Part shown: positions 8,421 through 17,846 of the stretch, piece by piece
How the letters are laid out: every line of letters starts with the position of its first letter
How positions within the stretch are numbered: the stretch's first letter is position 1
Origin: Bacteroidia bacterium
GTDB lineage: Bacteria > Bacteroidota > Bacteroidia > Chitinophagales > Saprospiraceae
DNA length: 33,590 bases
Direction of reading: 5' to 3'
Assembly: GCA_030433135.1 (NCBI GenBank)
Contig: JAUILF010000014.1
Span: forward strand, 1 to 33,590
Program-made: the position numbers and the translations under genes
Notes under the pieces: generated by a model
What the model was told of the DNA's origin: nothing
Database searches by the model: none
Seen by the model: only the letters and a program-made list of their open reading frames with translations

Positions 8421-10301
8421 ATGACACTGAATTTCCGTAGAAGATTCTGGTTTGTGCATTTGTCCTTGCTATTGGCTCAGTTTTGGTGTGCCAGTCTGCT
8501 TGCACAATCCGTTGATCCGCCAACTTCCGAACTCATTCAAACTGCCGAGAGGGTCTCATGGACCAGTCCGGACAGTGCCCTCTCTATGTTGCTAGTCGGA
8601 TTGGCAGAAGCAGAGGCCGATCCTTCCTTGCAAAGTGTAGCTATTAAACTGGCTATCAGCAAGGTATATAATTTCAAAAGAATATGTGACAGCATTGACT
8701 ACTGGAATGATCAGGCAGAGGAGACTTATTTGACAATGGATCATCAAAGGGGTATTGCAGAAACCTGGTACCAAAAGGGTTATGCTTCTTTTTGCCGGAT
8801 GGAATATGAACTGGCCCTGGAGCAAATACTGGAGGGCTTGGAGATCATGGAGAGGCTGAATGATGAGAGAGGAATCGCACTAGGACATCTACGCATGTCG
8901 CGGATTTTTCATTTTACTTTTAAGATGAAGGAAAGCGCCGAACATGGTCGATTGGGAGGGCAGGGATTTGAACAATTGGGAGATTATGCTGATGCCTGGG
9001 ATGCCTGGAGTTTTGCCGGCCATGGCTACCGGATGGAGAATGATAGTGCCGCCGCCATTGAGTGTTTTGACAAATGCATGGAAATGGCTGTCAAATCCGG
9101 TATACCAGTTGTAATGGGTCTGGCCTATAATGATCTGGCATCCTTCTATATGGAATATGACCAGTATGACAGCGCGGCCATCTATTTTGAAAAATCCCTG
9201 GAAATTGTAGATCCATCCGACGAACGCCAGGTGATGGTCATTAAAAATGGCCTGGGACAAGTATATCTCCATACTGGGCAATATCAGAAATGCATTGACC
9301 TGCTTTATGAGGCTCTTTCTGTGGTGGAAGAGTCAGGTGAACTGTTCTTCATGACGGAGATTCCCGAGTATATCGCCCAATCCTATGCCGGTCTGGGGCA
9401 ATACGACAGTGCTTATAAGTATATGGAAATGAACTGGCGCTACAGCGACAGTTTATTCACCCAGAATCAGGATGAGGCGCTGCAGGAAATGAAAACCAAA
9501 TACGAGTCAGACCAGAAGGATGCACTCATCAGCCGGCAAAAGGCCGAGCGCAAATATGGCATCGCTTTATTCCTGGCCGTACTGGCGGTGGCCATCTTGT
9601 TTTACATGCGTTACCGCAGCAAACAGAAGATGAATAACATTCTGGACCAGCGCAATAAAGAGAAGGATTTTCTCTTGAAGGAAATTCATCACCGGGTAAA
9701 AAACAATCTTCAAATACTTTCCAGCCTGCTTAATTTGCAATCAGAGTATATTGAGGATGAAAAAGCGTTGGACGCTATTACCGAAGGAGGTAATCGGGTG
9801 CAATCCATGTCTTTTATTCATCAGCAGTTGTATTCGCATGAAAATGTCACGGCTGTAGATATGCGAAAATATTTATCTGCTCTGTGCGAACATTTGAGTG
9901 AGACCTTTTCCTCGGAAAAAAAAGTGATTGATATCAAATATTCCGTTGAACAAATATTTTTCGATGTGGAAACCGCCATTCCCCTGGGGTTAATTATCAA
10001 TGAGCTGATCACTAATTCCATTAAATATGCCTTTGGTGATCGACTAGAAGGTAATATTCAGGTGGATTTGTGGATTACTGCTGATGACCAATTAGGATTA
10101 AAAGTGGCTGATGATGGTCCTGGTGTAGTTTCAGTTAATGATAAAAAGTCAACCTCCTTCGGTAAAGATCTGATCGAAGTTTTATCGCAGAAATTAAAAG
10201 GAAAAATTACGGTGGATACTGATGAAGGGTATAGTACCACCATTCTTTTTAAGCGATATAAAATGGTTGACCCCAAAGAACATGTCTTGCGGGAGGTATG
10301 A
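8421..10301 (+). CDS. TPR-containing sensor histidine kinase (HisKA_2 family)
   Basis: 626 residues: signal peptide (about 1-29, ending LLAQ), TPR-like repeats at about 45-345 (for example FYMEYDQYDSAAIYFEKSLE), a short coiled segment, one transmembrane helix at about 380-396, then a cytoplasmic kinase. The phospho-acceptor segment is EIHHRVKNNLQILSSLLNLQ (about 421-440), the HisKA_2 type, with His423/His424. The HATPase has its N box (INELITNSIKYAF, about 526-538) and G box (DDGPGV, about 564-569). The sensor part is therefore periplasmic TPR, a common Bacteroidota arrangement; the ligand is unknown. It diverges from the CHAT gene (108 bp apart) and converges on a LytTR response regulator, its likely partner. 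Confidence 0.9.
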   Translation: MTLNFRRRFWFVHLSLLLAQFWCASLLAQSVDPPTSELIQTAERVSWTSPDSALSMLLVGLAEAEADPSLQSVAIKLAISKVYNFKRICDSIDYWNDQAEETYLTMDHQRGIAETWYQKGYASFCRMEYELALEQILEGLEIMERLNDERGIALGHLRMSRIFHFTFKMKESAEHGRLGGQGFEQLGDYADAWDAWSFAGHGYRMENDSAAAIECFDKCMEMAVKSGIPVVMGLAYNDLASFYMEYDQYDSAAIYFEKSLEIVDPSDERQVMVIKNGLGQVYLHTGQYQKCIDLLYEALSVVEESGELFFMTEIPEYIAQSYAGLGQYDSAYKYMEMNWRYSDSLFTQNQDEALQEMKTKYESDQKDALISRQKAERKYGIALFLAVLAVAILFYMRYRSKQKMNNILDQRNKEKDFLLKEIHHRVKNNLQILSSLLNLQSEYIEDEKALDAITEGGNRVQSMSFIHQQLYSHENVTAVDMRKYLSALCEHLSETFSSEKKVIDIKYSVEQIFFDVETAIPLGLIINELITNSIKYAFGDRLEGNIQVDLWITADDQLGLKVADDGPGVVSVNDKKSTSFGKDLIEVLSQKLKGKITVDTDEGYSTTILFKRYKMVDPKEHVLREV

Positions 10302-10333
10302 TTAAGTGGTCTTCATGTACCCCGGCTATTAAA

Positions 10334-10356
10334 GTTCGAAGGTACAACCTTCGAAC
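10334..10356. terminator. Perfect 10-bp dyad between convergent kinase and regulator genes
   Basis: GTTCGAAGGT at 10334-10343 and ACCTTCGAAC at 10347-10356 form a perfect stem with a 3-nt loop. It sits in the 85-bp gap between the ends of two convergent genes, the expected place for a bidirectional terminator. There is no clear T-tract on either side, so a protein-binding dyad is also possible. Confidence 0.6.
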
Positions 10357-10386
10357 AGCGGAGTGTTATTAATGGGTTGAAAACGA

Positions 10387-11109
10387 TCAAAAAATATTAA
10401 ACATCTTATTTACGGCCTCTTTATAGGTTCGACTCACCGGTATCCTGTACTTATCAATGTGTACATATCCCTCCGATATCTTATCCACATGTTCTGTATT
10501 GATCGTATAAGATCGGTGGACTTTTAGCATAAAGGATGTCTGGATTTTGTTTTCGACCTTCCCCAATGTTTGGGATACTATATAGGATTTTGCATTCGTG
10601 TGGATTTTGGTGTAGGCTCCGTCCGCTTCAAGGAAGAGAATGTGGTCGTACATTACTTTCTCCAAGTAATCGTTGTTCCGAATAAAAAATCGGTCAGCCA
10701 GATAATTTTCCGTCTGCTCCTCCTCGGGTGTATCACCTTTTATGTCCAACGCCAACTCAATGGCATGTAAGACATCGTGAATCCGAAAGGGTTTGGAGAG
10801 AAAGGCGTGTGGGAAAGTAAGTTTGGCCCGTTTGAAGGTGGTTGTGTCGGTGTTGGCGGTCAGGAACAGGATGGGTACCTGGTGATGCTTGTTGATTTCA
10901 TGAGCGGTATCAATACCATCTAATGAACCGTAGAGTTGCACATCCATAAGAATGATATCGGGCAATGCATGCTGCTGCAGGAATTCGAGGATGTCTTCAC
11001 CGGACTCAAAAATGCCGGTCACCACCATCCCCTTCTTTTCCAATTGCTTTTTCAGGTCAAAGGCCACCAGCGGTTCATCTTCGACAATTATGATTCTTAT
11101 CTTATCCAT
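10387..11109 (-). CDS. LytTR-family response regulator
   Basis: 240 residues. The receiver domain (about 1-120) has the acidic pair in VEDEP (Glu10, Asp11), phospho-acceptor Asp56 in IILMDVQL, Thr84 and Lys106 in LSKPF, so it should be phosphorylatable. A LytTR DNA-binding domain fills about 135-240 (ILFLEADGAYTKIHT, MLKVHRSYTINTEHVDKI). Members bind direct-repeat sites and often regulate surface or social traits. It sits convergent with the TPR histidine kinase, its most likely cognate kinase. About 217 bp separate its start from the divergent receiver gene at 11328; no clear promoter consensus was found there. Confidence 0.92.
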   Translation of the reverse strand: MDKIRIIIVEDEPLVAFDLKKQLEKKGMVVTGIFESGEDILEFLQQHALPDIILMDVQLYGSLDGIDTAHEINKHHQVPILFLTANTDTTTFKRAKLTFPHAFLSKPFRIHDVLHAIELALDIKGDTPEEEQTENYLADRFFIRNNDYLEKVMYDHILFLEADGAYTKIHTNAKSYIVSQTLGKVENKIQTSFMLKVHRSYTINTEHVDKISEGYVHIDKYRIPVSRTYKEAVNKMFNIF

Positions 11110-11327
11110 AGAAGCATATCCACTGTTTAGTTACTTATTCCAACAACCTAATGTATTTATCGTTTTCAAAACAATAAGCATAAGGATAAGAAATTGTTTA
11201 TCAATCGATCGGGTGCGCTCACCAACTTTAATCGGTGATCCATTTGCCAACCTCATAGAAACCATCTGGTAATCATAGCTTTACCTGGGCCCGGAAATAC
11301 TTTCCGGACTTTCATGATAGACAATAA

Positions 11328-11714
11328 ATGGTACCCACAATGAACAGGGATCTTTGCCGGATCGCAGTAGCCGAGGACGAGCCCGTGACGGGTTGGATGA
11401 TCACGCGGCAACTGGACTCCCTTTCCTCGGTGTCTGCTACTTATCTGGATTCCAGGCAGGAGCTAGTTCATTTTATGGATTCTTCATCCGTGGACCTGAT
11501 CATTACCAATCTCCGGCTCTCGGATGGTTGGGTGGATGATACTCTTCTGCGGTTACTTGATACCAGGAAGATAAGCGTATTGGTTGTGACCGGCCTGGGA
11601 CACTACAGGCCTGAGCAGGATAAGAATAGGAAGCATATTGCCATCTTGTTAAAACCTTTCACGGCTATCCAATTGAAGAGGTGTATTGACCGCCTTTGTC
11701 CCCGGGGTTCCTGA
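11328..11714 (+). CDS. Stand-alone receiver domain lacking the phospho-acceptor Asp
   Basis: 128 residues covering a single receiver (CheY-like) domain. The N-terminal acidic residues are kept (AVAEDEPV; Glu16, Asp17), as are the Thr in VLVVTGLG (Thr88) and the Lys in ILLKPFT (Lys109). At the phosphorylation position the sequence is DLIITNLRLSDG, with Asn61 (codon AAT at 11508-11510) where Asp is expected. It is therefore probably a pseudo-receiver that signals without aspartyl phosphorylation, or works as a binding partner. There is no output domain. An ATG at 11340 is an alternative start. The next gene, 172 bp downstream, begins with a LuxR-type HTH that has no receiver, so together they resemble the two halves of a NarL-type response regulator. 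Confidence 0.8.
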   Translation: MVPTMNRDLCRIAVAEDEPVTGWMITRQLDSLSSVSATYLDSRQELVHFMDSSSVDLIITNLRLSDGWVDDTLLRLLDTRKISVLVVTGLGHYRPEQDKNRKHIAILLKPFTAIQLKRCIDRLCPRGS

Positions 11715-11886
11715 GTTCTTTTCTCAGTACTTACCGATTACACTCCTGGTAAGATTTCCTTCGCCAACCAGATCTGCTATTCACTGACGAATTCCTGCCA
11801 TTCACCAAATCGGTTCATCGAATGGGGAATTACTGTCATAGCTTGATAACACTTTGAAAATCTAACTACTTCAATTCCTAACACAA

Positions 11887-14800
11887 ATGAACACACAGCA
11901 AATCTCCCACCGCGAGCGCCAGGTACTGGAGCTCATCGCCTACGAAAACACCAATAATGAAATTGCTCAAAAGTTGTACATCAGCGATCAGACGGTAAAA
12001 ACCCATCGTAAGAATTTATTGCAGAAACTTTCTGTGAAAAATACGGCTGGACTGGTGCGTCGAAGTTTTGAGTTGGGGTTGTTATCGACGAAGAAATCAC
12101 AAGGTGGTGATCCACTTAGATCTATTCGGTTCCAGATGGTGCAAAGAGCTGTCTCTATCATACTGGTTGTTCTATTTATCATTCTACCTGAGTCATCATT
12201 GCTTGCACAATTAAATAACGAAGCAGACGTAATTTCTAAAACGACAGTTGATTACGATAGTTGTTCCGCTACGGCCATCGTAACTTTTCCCTTGAATAAT
12301 ACTGGTGAGATTTGTCCTTCGGTCAATATCTTGAGATGGATGGAGGTTCATAGCCTAAATCCAAATGGTAGTGAAACATTGGAGGCTAAATTAAGTGCTA
12401 GTGCGTCCACCGGTTTTATTCATGAAGGCTCATGCAATCAAACGAGTTTTACCACTCCGGTAGCAGCAAATTATTATTGTAGACCATGGGATTTATGTAG
12501 TGAGGGTAATCGAGTCAGATTCGAGTTAAAGCAAGGTCTCGATGTCCCAGGTGGAATTGACGGTGAAAGATATGCGGTAATAACTGTGCCCAGCTTAACC
12601 GGTAAAATCCGATTCGTAGGTGATTACGATATCGACAATTCGGGGAGTGATAATGGCTTTGATGTTAACTTTATTAAACAAGATATTGCTCCGGGGGCCG
12701 ATTGTCCAGGATATAAAACTCCTGCTATTAATTTTAGCCCAAACGTAAGATTTGTGAATGTTGTGTCATTGCCAGAACCGGTTTGTGGAGATGAAAGCGG
12801 GGTAAGCACTACCAGTATTGGGGATGCCCTAAATGCAAGCCATGCGAAATACTTACGAGCAAGAAGGGGCGAGTCATTCTCGTTTTTAATACATGTTGGC
12901 AGTTTTAATCAGCTGGTGTTTCCGACTTCACCAATTGAAGTGTTTTATATTTCAGATGCAGGCACACAAAACGAATCCGTAGAGAGTATCTATCAATCAA
13001 GTATAGCTAGTCCTGTTGGTGATGCTATCACTGGGAATTTGCAAGCATTCTCTGTTACCCATACTCCCCAAAAAGGATCACTCGGTGATATTATACATAT
13101 TCAAATCACTGCTACATCAGGAACTTATAATCTCTACATACCTGTGGTTGTTGAAGGAGTCGTCAATGATGAAGTACCTATACTAGGATCTCTAATCACA
13201 CCACAAATTCCTTATTTAATAGTACATGATCCTCCTGGAGATGGTAGTTTCGCTACGTTTGAGAAAAGCACTAAGTATTGTAGAACATCAACAACCAACT
13301 ACGAATCATCTCTTGGCGGAGGGTTTGAGCTGGTCATCAAAGCGGGAGTGGCAGGAAGTGCAGGATTTTTGGGAGTAGATGTGCCTTACGAATTTTCGGT
13401 TGGTGTCAAGCAAGAGTTCAGTTATACAGAAACTGAGAGCGAATCAGAGACTACAGAACGTTGCTTTGAGGTAACCAATGGCTTTAAAACGTCGGACGTT
13501 CAACTAAATCCTGGCGAAAAATCGGATCTGTTTATTGGTCTGGGAGAAACCTGGTTTTATGGAATTTTTGATGATGTTGTGATTGATCAATGTGATTTCA
13601 GCATCATTAATCGTTTTAGCTACTACCCTGATGAAAATGGTTCTAAAGATTTTGCTTTTACCGCTGCAGATATTGAGAAAGATATAGAAAAGCAATTAGC
13701 AATAGCTAATAATCCAGATAGCTCAACCTTACAACGAGATCGGGCTTATAATCAGGTTGAAGTGTGGAGAGATGTACTGGCTACAAACGAGCAAAACAAG
13801 GCAAATGTATCAGAGGCGACTAAGATCAAAGATTACTCATACGGGGCAAATAATGAAAAGACATATGAGGAAGTATTAACAACTTCTGAGGTATATACGA
13901 GGTCTTTTGATATTGCCATAGAAAGTAATACGGCCCTAAATCTTACGATGATGGTAGGGGGTACAGGATTCTCCGGAGGACCAGAAATTAGCTTTACACA
14001 GAATGAAGGTGGCACAACCGCCAATTCAACAACAAACACCGAAGTTTTATTTTATGAACTTTCGGATAATGATTTAGGTGATGTATTTGATGTTACGGCA
14101 TATCGTGATCCCAGTTATGGCACACCAATTTTCCGTCTTAATCAAGGTACAAGTTCAAGTTGTCCTTATGAAGGTGGGTTTCGAAGAGATCAGCCACGTG
14201 TATACGCGCAATGGTTTTCAGGAGGAATACTTGCTTGTGGCAGTCAGAATGATGATGTTTTCATTAGTCAGATTCCCAGAGATCAAAAGACCTTCTTAAA
14301 TCTTAAGGTGTGTAATGATAATGGATTAGAACCCAGACCGTTCAGAATAGAATTAGAAAATAACAATAGGGGAGCAGTGGTTAAAATTGCTAATACCGAG
14401 CTCAATAATGTTAATAACGTCATTGAACAAGATGTGTTTGCCGGGCAATGTACAACGCTGGTCATGACTATTGGAAGAAATCAGGATGATGCTCCTTCAG
14501 GTTACAATATCGACACCTTAGATGTTTATGAAGATCTGGCAATAAAAGTATATCCTAACTGTGAAGATGGTGAAGGTGCAGCTTCACCCCTTGAGTCAGA
14601 AGCTGTAGAAATGACTATCAGCGCATATTTTGGAGATGCGTCACTGCCGTCATGCGCTGAGGCATGTCTTGATGTAGATGGCGATGGGATAGAGAATTGC
14701 GATGATCTTTGTTTCGAGGAAATTGATGCGTCCCTGAATTTTGATGGAGTTGATGATTTTGTACAGGCACCTACCTTTTCAGCTCTTGACAATTTAACTA

Positions 14801-15693
14801 GTGCGGATTTTAGTATCAGTGCCTGGGTTTATCCAACAGACAATGGTTTTAATACGATTGCCTCGAAAGGGACTGGATTTGGTGGTTCCACCAGTTTCAT
14901 ATTTCAGATTTCCGATTATAACCATCCCTTTTTTGAACCTGAATTAAGAGGGAAGCTGGCTTTGTACATTGGTGATAATTTTGATTCCCGGTGGCTGGTG
15001 GCAGAGACATCAAAGCAAGTTCAATTAAATGAATGGTCGCATGTGGCTGTTGCTTTCACCAGGGAAGGGGTCCTTTGCACGGCAAAATTTTGGATAAACG
15101 GTATTTATCAAGGCGCGACGACAGAACAAGCCTTTTTGAGTCCTTATGTAAATAGCAGTGATCCATTACAAATTGGTAAACAGGGAAGCGTTTTTAACGA
15201 TAATAATTTTAAAGGTAGTATTGACGAACTGAGCATATGGTCCACGGTTTTTTCACAATCTGAAGTTACAGATAGGATGAGCATTAGACCTGACACCATG
15301 GATGCAGCTTTATTGGTTTACTATGATTTTAATGATGCTCCTCCATGTCTTTCCAATAGTGGGAATTTAACGTTAGATAATAGTTCACCAAACGCTGCTG
15401 ATGGTTCCTTGAACAACTTCAGCCTCCAATCAGATTGTACTTCCAATTGGATCACTGGTAGTAATAAAGTAGCAAATTGCAATGCCTGCACAGATCAAAT
15501 GGTGATAAATGGTGCTATGGGCGTTTTGGAGGGCACTTATTCGGCTGGTACTGAAATCTCAGTGATGTCAGGAGCACAGTTCTCAGCTGGCAAAAGTGTG
15601 ACACTATCAGCACCCAATGTGCTATTAGGATCTGATGTCAATGTGCCTTTGACCACTATATTAAACATTATCCAGGATGGATGCCAGGATTGA
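11887..15693 (+). CDS. LuxR-type HTH / transmembrane / LamG-containing giant ectodomain protein
   Basis: 1268 residues. Residues 1-67 are a complete LuxR/GerE-type HTH (SHRERQVLELIAYENTNNEI, DQTVKTHRKNLLQKL). Residues 84-108 (MVQRAVSIILVVLFIILPES then SLLAQ) look like a signal peptide or anchor. The rest is extracytoplasmic in character: about 820 unrecognised residues, rich in Thr, Ser and Asn, including a segment pairing DPSYGTPIF with SSCPYEGG; a DVDGDGIENCDD calcium-binding (TSP3-like) motif at about 930-940; a LamG/concanavalin-like domain at about 948-1155 (ASLNFDGVDDFVQAP, FSISAWVYP, KGSIDELSIWS); and a C-terminal beta-solenoid-like module. Either this is a membrane-tethered transcription factor with a very large sensor, or translation also starts at the ATG at 12136, giving a normal secreted protein. 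No stop separates the parts. A strong terminator follows. Confidence 0.8.
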   Translation: MNTQQISHRERQVLELIAYENTNNEIAQKLYISDQTVKTHRKNLLQKLSVKNTAGLVRRSFELGLLSTKKSQGGDPLRSIRFQMVQRAVSIILVVLFIILPESSLLAQLNNEADVISKTTVDYDSCSATAIVTFPLNNTGEICPSVNILRWMEVHSLNPNGSETLEAKLSASASTGFIHEGSCNQTSFTTPVAANYYCRPWDLCSEGNRVRFELKQGLDVPGGIDGERYAVITVPSLTGKIRFVGDYDIDNSGSDNGFDVNFIKQDIAPGADCPGYKTPAINFSPNVRFVNVVSLPEPVCGDESGVSTTSIGDALNASHAKYLRARRGESFSFLIHVGSFNQLVFPTSPIEVFYISDAGTQNESVESIYQSSIASPVGDAITGNLQAFSVTHTPQKGSLGDIIHIQITATSGTYNLYIPVVVEGVVNDEVPILGSLITPQIPYLIVHDPPGDGSFATFEKSTKYCRTSTTNYESSLGGGFELVIKAGVAGSAGFLGVDVPYEFSVGVKQEFSYTETESESETTERCFEVTNGFKTSDVQLNPGEKSDLFIGLGETWFYGIFDDVVIDQCDFSIINRFSYYPDENGSKDFAFTAADIEKDIEKQLAIANNPDSSTLQRDRAYNQVEVWRDVLATNEQNKANVSEATKIKDYSYGANNEKTYEEVLTTSEVYTRSFDIAIESNTALNLTMMVGGTGFSGGPEISFTQNEGGTTANSTTNTEVLFYELSDNDLGDVFDVTAYRDPSYGTPIFRLNQGTSSSCPYEGGFRRDQPRVYAQWFSGGILACGSQNDDVFISQIPRDQKTFLNLKVCNDNGLEPRPFRIELENNNRGAVVKIANTELNNVNNVIEQDVFAGQCTTLVMTIGRNQDDAPSGYNIDTLDVYEDLAIKVYPNCEDGEGAASPLESEAVEMTISAYFGDASLPSCAEACLDVDGDGIENCDDLCFEEIDASLNFDGVDDFVQAPTFSALDNLTSADFSISAWVYPTDNGFNTIASKGTGFGGSTSFIFQISDYNHPFFEPELRGKLALYIGDNFDSRWLVAETSKQVQLNEWSHVAVAFTREGVLCTAKFWINGIYQGATTEQAFLSPYVNSSDPLQIGKQGSVFNDNNFKGSIDELSIWSTVFSQSEVTDRMSIRPDTMDAALLVYYDFNDAPPCLSNSGNLTLDNSSPNAADGSLNNFSLQSDCTSNWITGSNKVANCNACTDQMVINGAMGVLEGTYSAGTEISVMSGAQFSAGKSVTLSAPNVLLGSDVNVPLTTILNIIQDGCQD

Positions 15694-15817
15694 TGAATGT
15701 CGATCATTTCCTGGCTAAAAAGCAACGTTATTGCATCGTGTGGGTCACTTTGATGATGGCAATAAGTTAGTAGGAAGCCACTCAGTACAGACCATCAAAG
15801 AAGTTAGGAATGAAGTT

Positions 15818-15853
15818 AAAGAGGCAAGACACCAAGCGTGGATTGCCTCTTTT
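15818..15853 (+). terminator. Rho-independent terminator after the HTH-LamG gene
   Basis: AAAGAGGCAA at 15818-15827 and TTGCCTCTTT at 15843-15852 form a perfect 10-bp stem with a 15-nt loop, followed by a further T. It lies 125 bp past the stop of the 1268-residue gene and so separates it from the downstream protease transcript. Confidence 0.8.
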
Positions 15854-15900
15854 CGTTATTCATGAAACCTAATCCTGCGTTAAAAAAATACTTACCTTAT

Positions 15901-15908
15901 GGTTAACC
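15901..15908. promoter_or_regulatory. GGTTAACC palindrome upstream of the subtilisin-like gene
   Basis: A perfect 8-bp palindrome 36 bp before the start codon at 15945, preceded by an A-tract and CTTACC. The same palindrome with a similar left context recurs at 18226-18233 upstream of the next operon. It may be a shared operator; nothing shows which protein would bind it. Confidence 0.3.
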
Positions 15909-15944
15909 GAATGCACGAAAGGGAGACTATGGTAAAAACGGCCT

Positions 15945-17834
15945 ATGTTGAGATGCATTCTCTGGATGATTATGGTGGGTTTTACTTCCTGTCTTTGGGC
16001 GCAGGATGACTGCTGGAATGCGACCACCCTGGTACCCTCGATACAGGTATGTGGCACCACTCCTACCATTATTGGACCTGATGTTTACACCACCTCCGTA
16101 TCACCGGCAAACAGTTGTGTCAATCCGGATCCACCTGATGCCTGGGTACACCTCCAAGTGCCATTGGGTTCCACCAGCAGCTATATGATAAGACGAAGGG
16201 CCGGAACCACCATTCAGGCGCGAGCCGAAGTCTTTTTCACCACTGACAATACACCTGCGAACTGTGAGTTTGCCGCTTCCCAGGGTTGCTATAACCTGGA
16301 GCAATTTCCCAACGCCATTATTCTCCAGAATCCCATTCCCGGCAATTACTACATCCGTATTTGGGACGCTTTTGGCACACCCAACTTTACACTCAGCGTT
16401 TCGGCTCATGAGCTCTCCGGCAACATCAATGACTGGATCATCTGCGACGATATATCCGGTGAAGGTGATGGCTTTCGGGCCAATCAGTTGATTCTGCAAC
16501 CCGGTGAGCACTTTGATGTCAATAATTATCCTGGTCAATTTGTAGTGGTTGACTCTTGCCCTTGTCCCGATCCTCCGTTGCTATTATTTGAAGCCCTGGA
16601 TTTTGATGTATTTCTCGATGGAAGACTCACGGCACAGAACGATCCCGATGTGGAAGGCACCGGATATAATTACCTACTTGAGGACAGAAGACTTCCCGGC
16701 ATCAGGACCTGTGATGCCATGCGACCCTGCAACCCACTAAATCAATATGTTCCGGCAACACCTTTGGCTTTAAGCAGAGTAGCTATTATTGATGCCGGGA
16801 TCAATTCCAAACACGAAGCATTTGAACATGCCCTGTGGGAAAACGATGATTCATCTGATCCATGTCTGTTTATCAAGAGTGTGGGCTATGATTTCAAAAA
16901 CCACCTGGAGACACCCGAGGATAGCGTAGGCCATGGCAGCTGGGTAGCAGGAACGATCGTGAAGGACTTTCCTGCTGATATTCAGTTGGAGCTGATGTCC
17001 ATGAAATTCTACAATGGACAACAGGATCTGCTGTTTGATGCCCTTTGCGGGATGTCCTTCGCTGTGGATGAAGGAGCCAGCACTATGGTTACCAGTTGGG
17101 GCTTTCGTTCCATCGAGTATCCACCCTTACTGGAAGAGGTTTTGCTCAAAGCCCGTGATCACGATGTACTGGTAGTAGCATCCGCTGGCAATCTGGGTAA
17201 CGACAATGACGATCCGGACATAGGAAAATATCCGGCTAATGCCGATCACGATAACCTGCTCGCCGTCACTGCCTATGATGATGTCCATGATCTTGTCCCC
17301 AGCTATGCCAACTTTGGAGCTACCACAGTCGATCTGGCCGCGGTAGATCATATCATTACACCGGGGTCAGTTCTTAGTGGAAACACCCTGGAAAGCCGTG
17401 ACTCGGTCTTTGGCACCTCCATTTCAGCTCCACGGGTGGCCAGGACAGGTGCCATCATAAAGGCCTATTACCCCAATCTCACTGCCCAACAAATACGGAC
17501 CTGCATTATTCAGTCCGCAGAGGAAGTGTCAGGATTGAGTGGGCTAGTAGTGAGCGATGGCATTTTAGATCATGAGGCAGCATTGAATTGTGCTGCTGTC
17601 CAGTCCCAGGTCAATGAGTGTGTGGAAAAGTCACTCAATGTTACCGGTACCCTGATCAACGATGCGGAGTTTCATTCGCAAATGACCATCTCTTCTGATG
17701 CAGTCATCGAAAATACTGCCGATATCCTCATGGGAGGTCAAGCAGTAGACCTCCTTTCCGGCTTCCAGGTAAAGGAAGGTGCGTTATTCCAGGCCATCAA
17801 TGAAAGTTGCGAGGAGGATCCCACTAAATTTTAG
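15945..17834 (+). CDS. Secreted subtilisin-like (S8) serine protease with PPC-like and C-terminal solenoid domains
   Basis: 629 residues. A signal peptide (1-20, ending LWAQ) is followed by a PPC-like domain at about 21-155 (DDCWNATTLV at its start, PGNYYIRIWDAFGTPNFTLSV at its end). The S8 catalytic domain covers about 275-550 with all key residues: Asp283 in AIIDAGIN, His330 in GHGSWVAG, Asn416 in ASAGN, Ser492 in GTSISAP. The last ~70 residues, from CVEKSLNVTGTL, resemble the beta-solenoid module at the end of the 1268-residue upstream protein (repeating 'I-x-G-x-hydrophobic' strands ending in AINESCEE). It should be an active extracellular or surface endopeptidase; substrate unknown. No classical prodomain is seen. 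The final residues (DPTKF) run directly into the repeat region that follows. Confidence 0.9.
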   Translation: MLRCILWMIMVGFTSCLWAQDDCWNATTLVPSIQVCGTTPTIIGPDVYTTSVSPANSCVNPDPPDAWVHLQVPLGSTSSYMIRRRAGTTIQARAEVFFTTDNTPANCEFAASQGCYNLEQFPNAIILQNPIPGNYYIRIWDAFGTPNFTLSVSAHELSGNINDWIICDDISGEGDGFRANQLILQPGEHFDVNNYPGQFVVVDSCPCPDPPLLLFEALDFDVFLDGRLTAQNDPDVEGTGYNYLLEDRRLPGIRTCDAMRPCNPLNQYVPATPLALSRVAIIDAGINSKHEAFEHALWENDDSSDPCLFIKSVGYDFKNHLETPEDSVGHGSWVAGTIVKDFPADIQLELMSMKFYNGQQDLLFDALCGMSFAVDEGASTMVTSWGFRSIEYPPLLEEVLLKARDHDVLVVASAGNLGNDNDDPDIGKYPANADHDNLLAVTAYDDVHDLVPSYANFGATTVDLAAVDHIITPGSVLSGNTLESRDSVFGTSISAPRVARTGAIIKAYYPNLTAQQIRTCIIQSAEEVSGLSGLVVSDGILDHEAALNCAAVQSQVNECVEKSLNVTGTLINDAEFHSQMTISSDAVIENTADILMGGQAVDLLSGFQVKEGALFQAINESCEEDPTKF

Positions 17835-17846
17835 TGCTTGATTAAA

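Noticed and set aside
15748-15800. CTTTGATG...CATCAAAG dyad with an inner TGGC/GCCA pair, possible structured RNA
   Set aside because: 8 bp with a ~37-nt loop in a short intergenic gap just upstream of a clear terminator; too weak to call an RNA.
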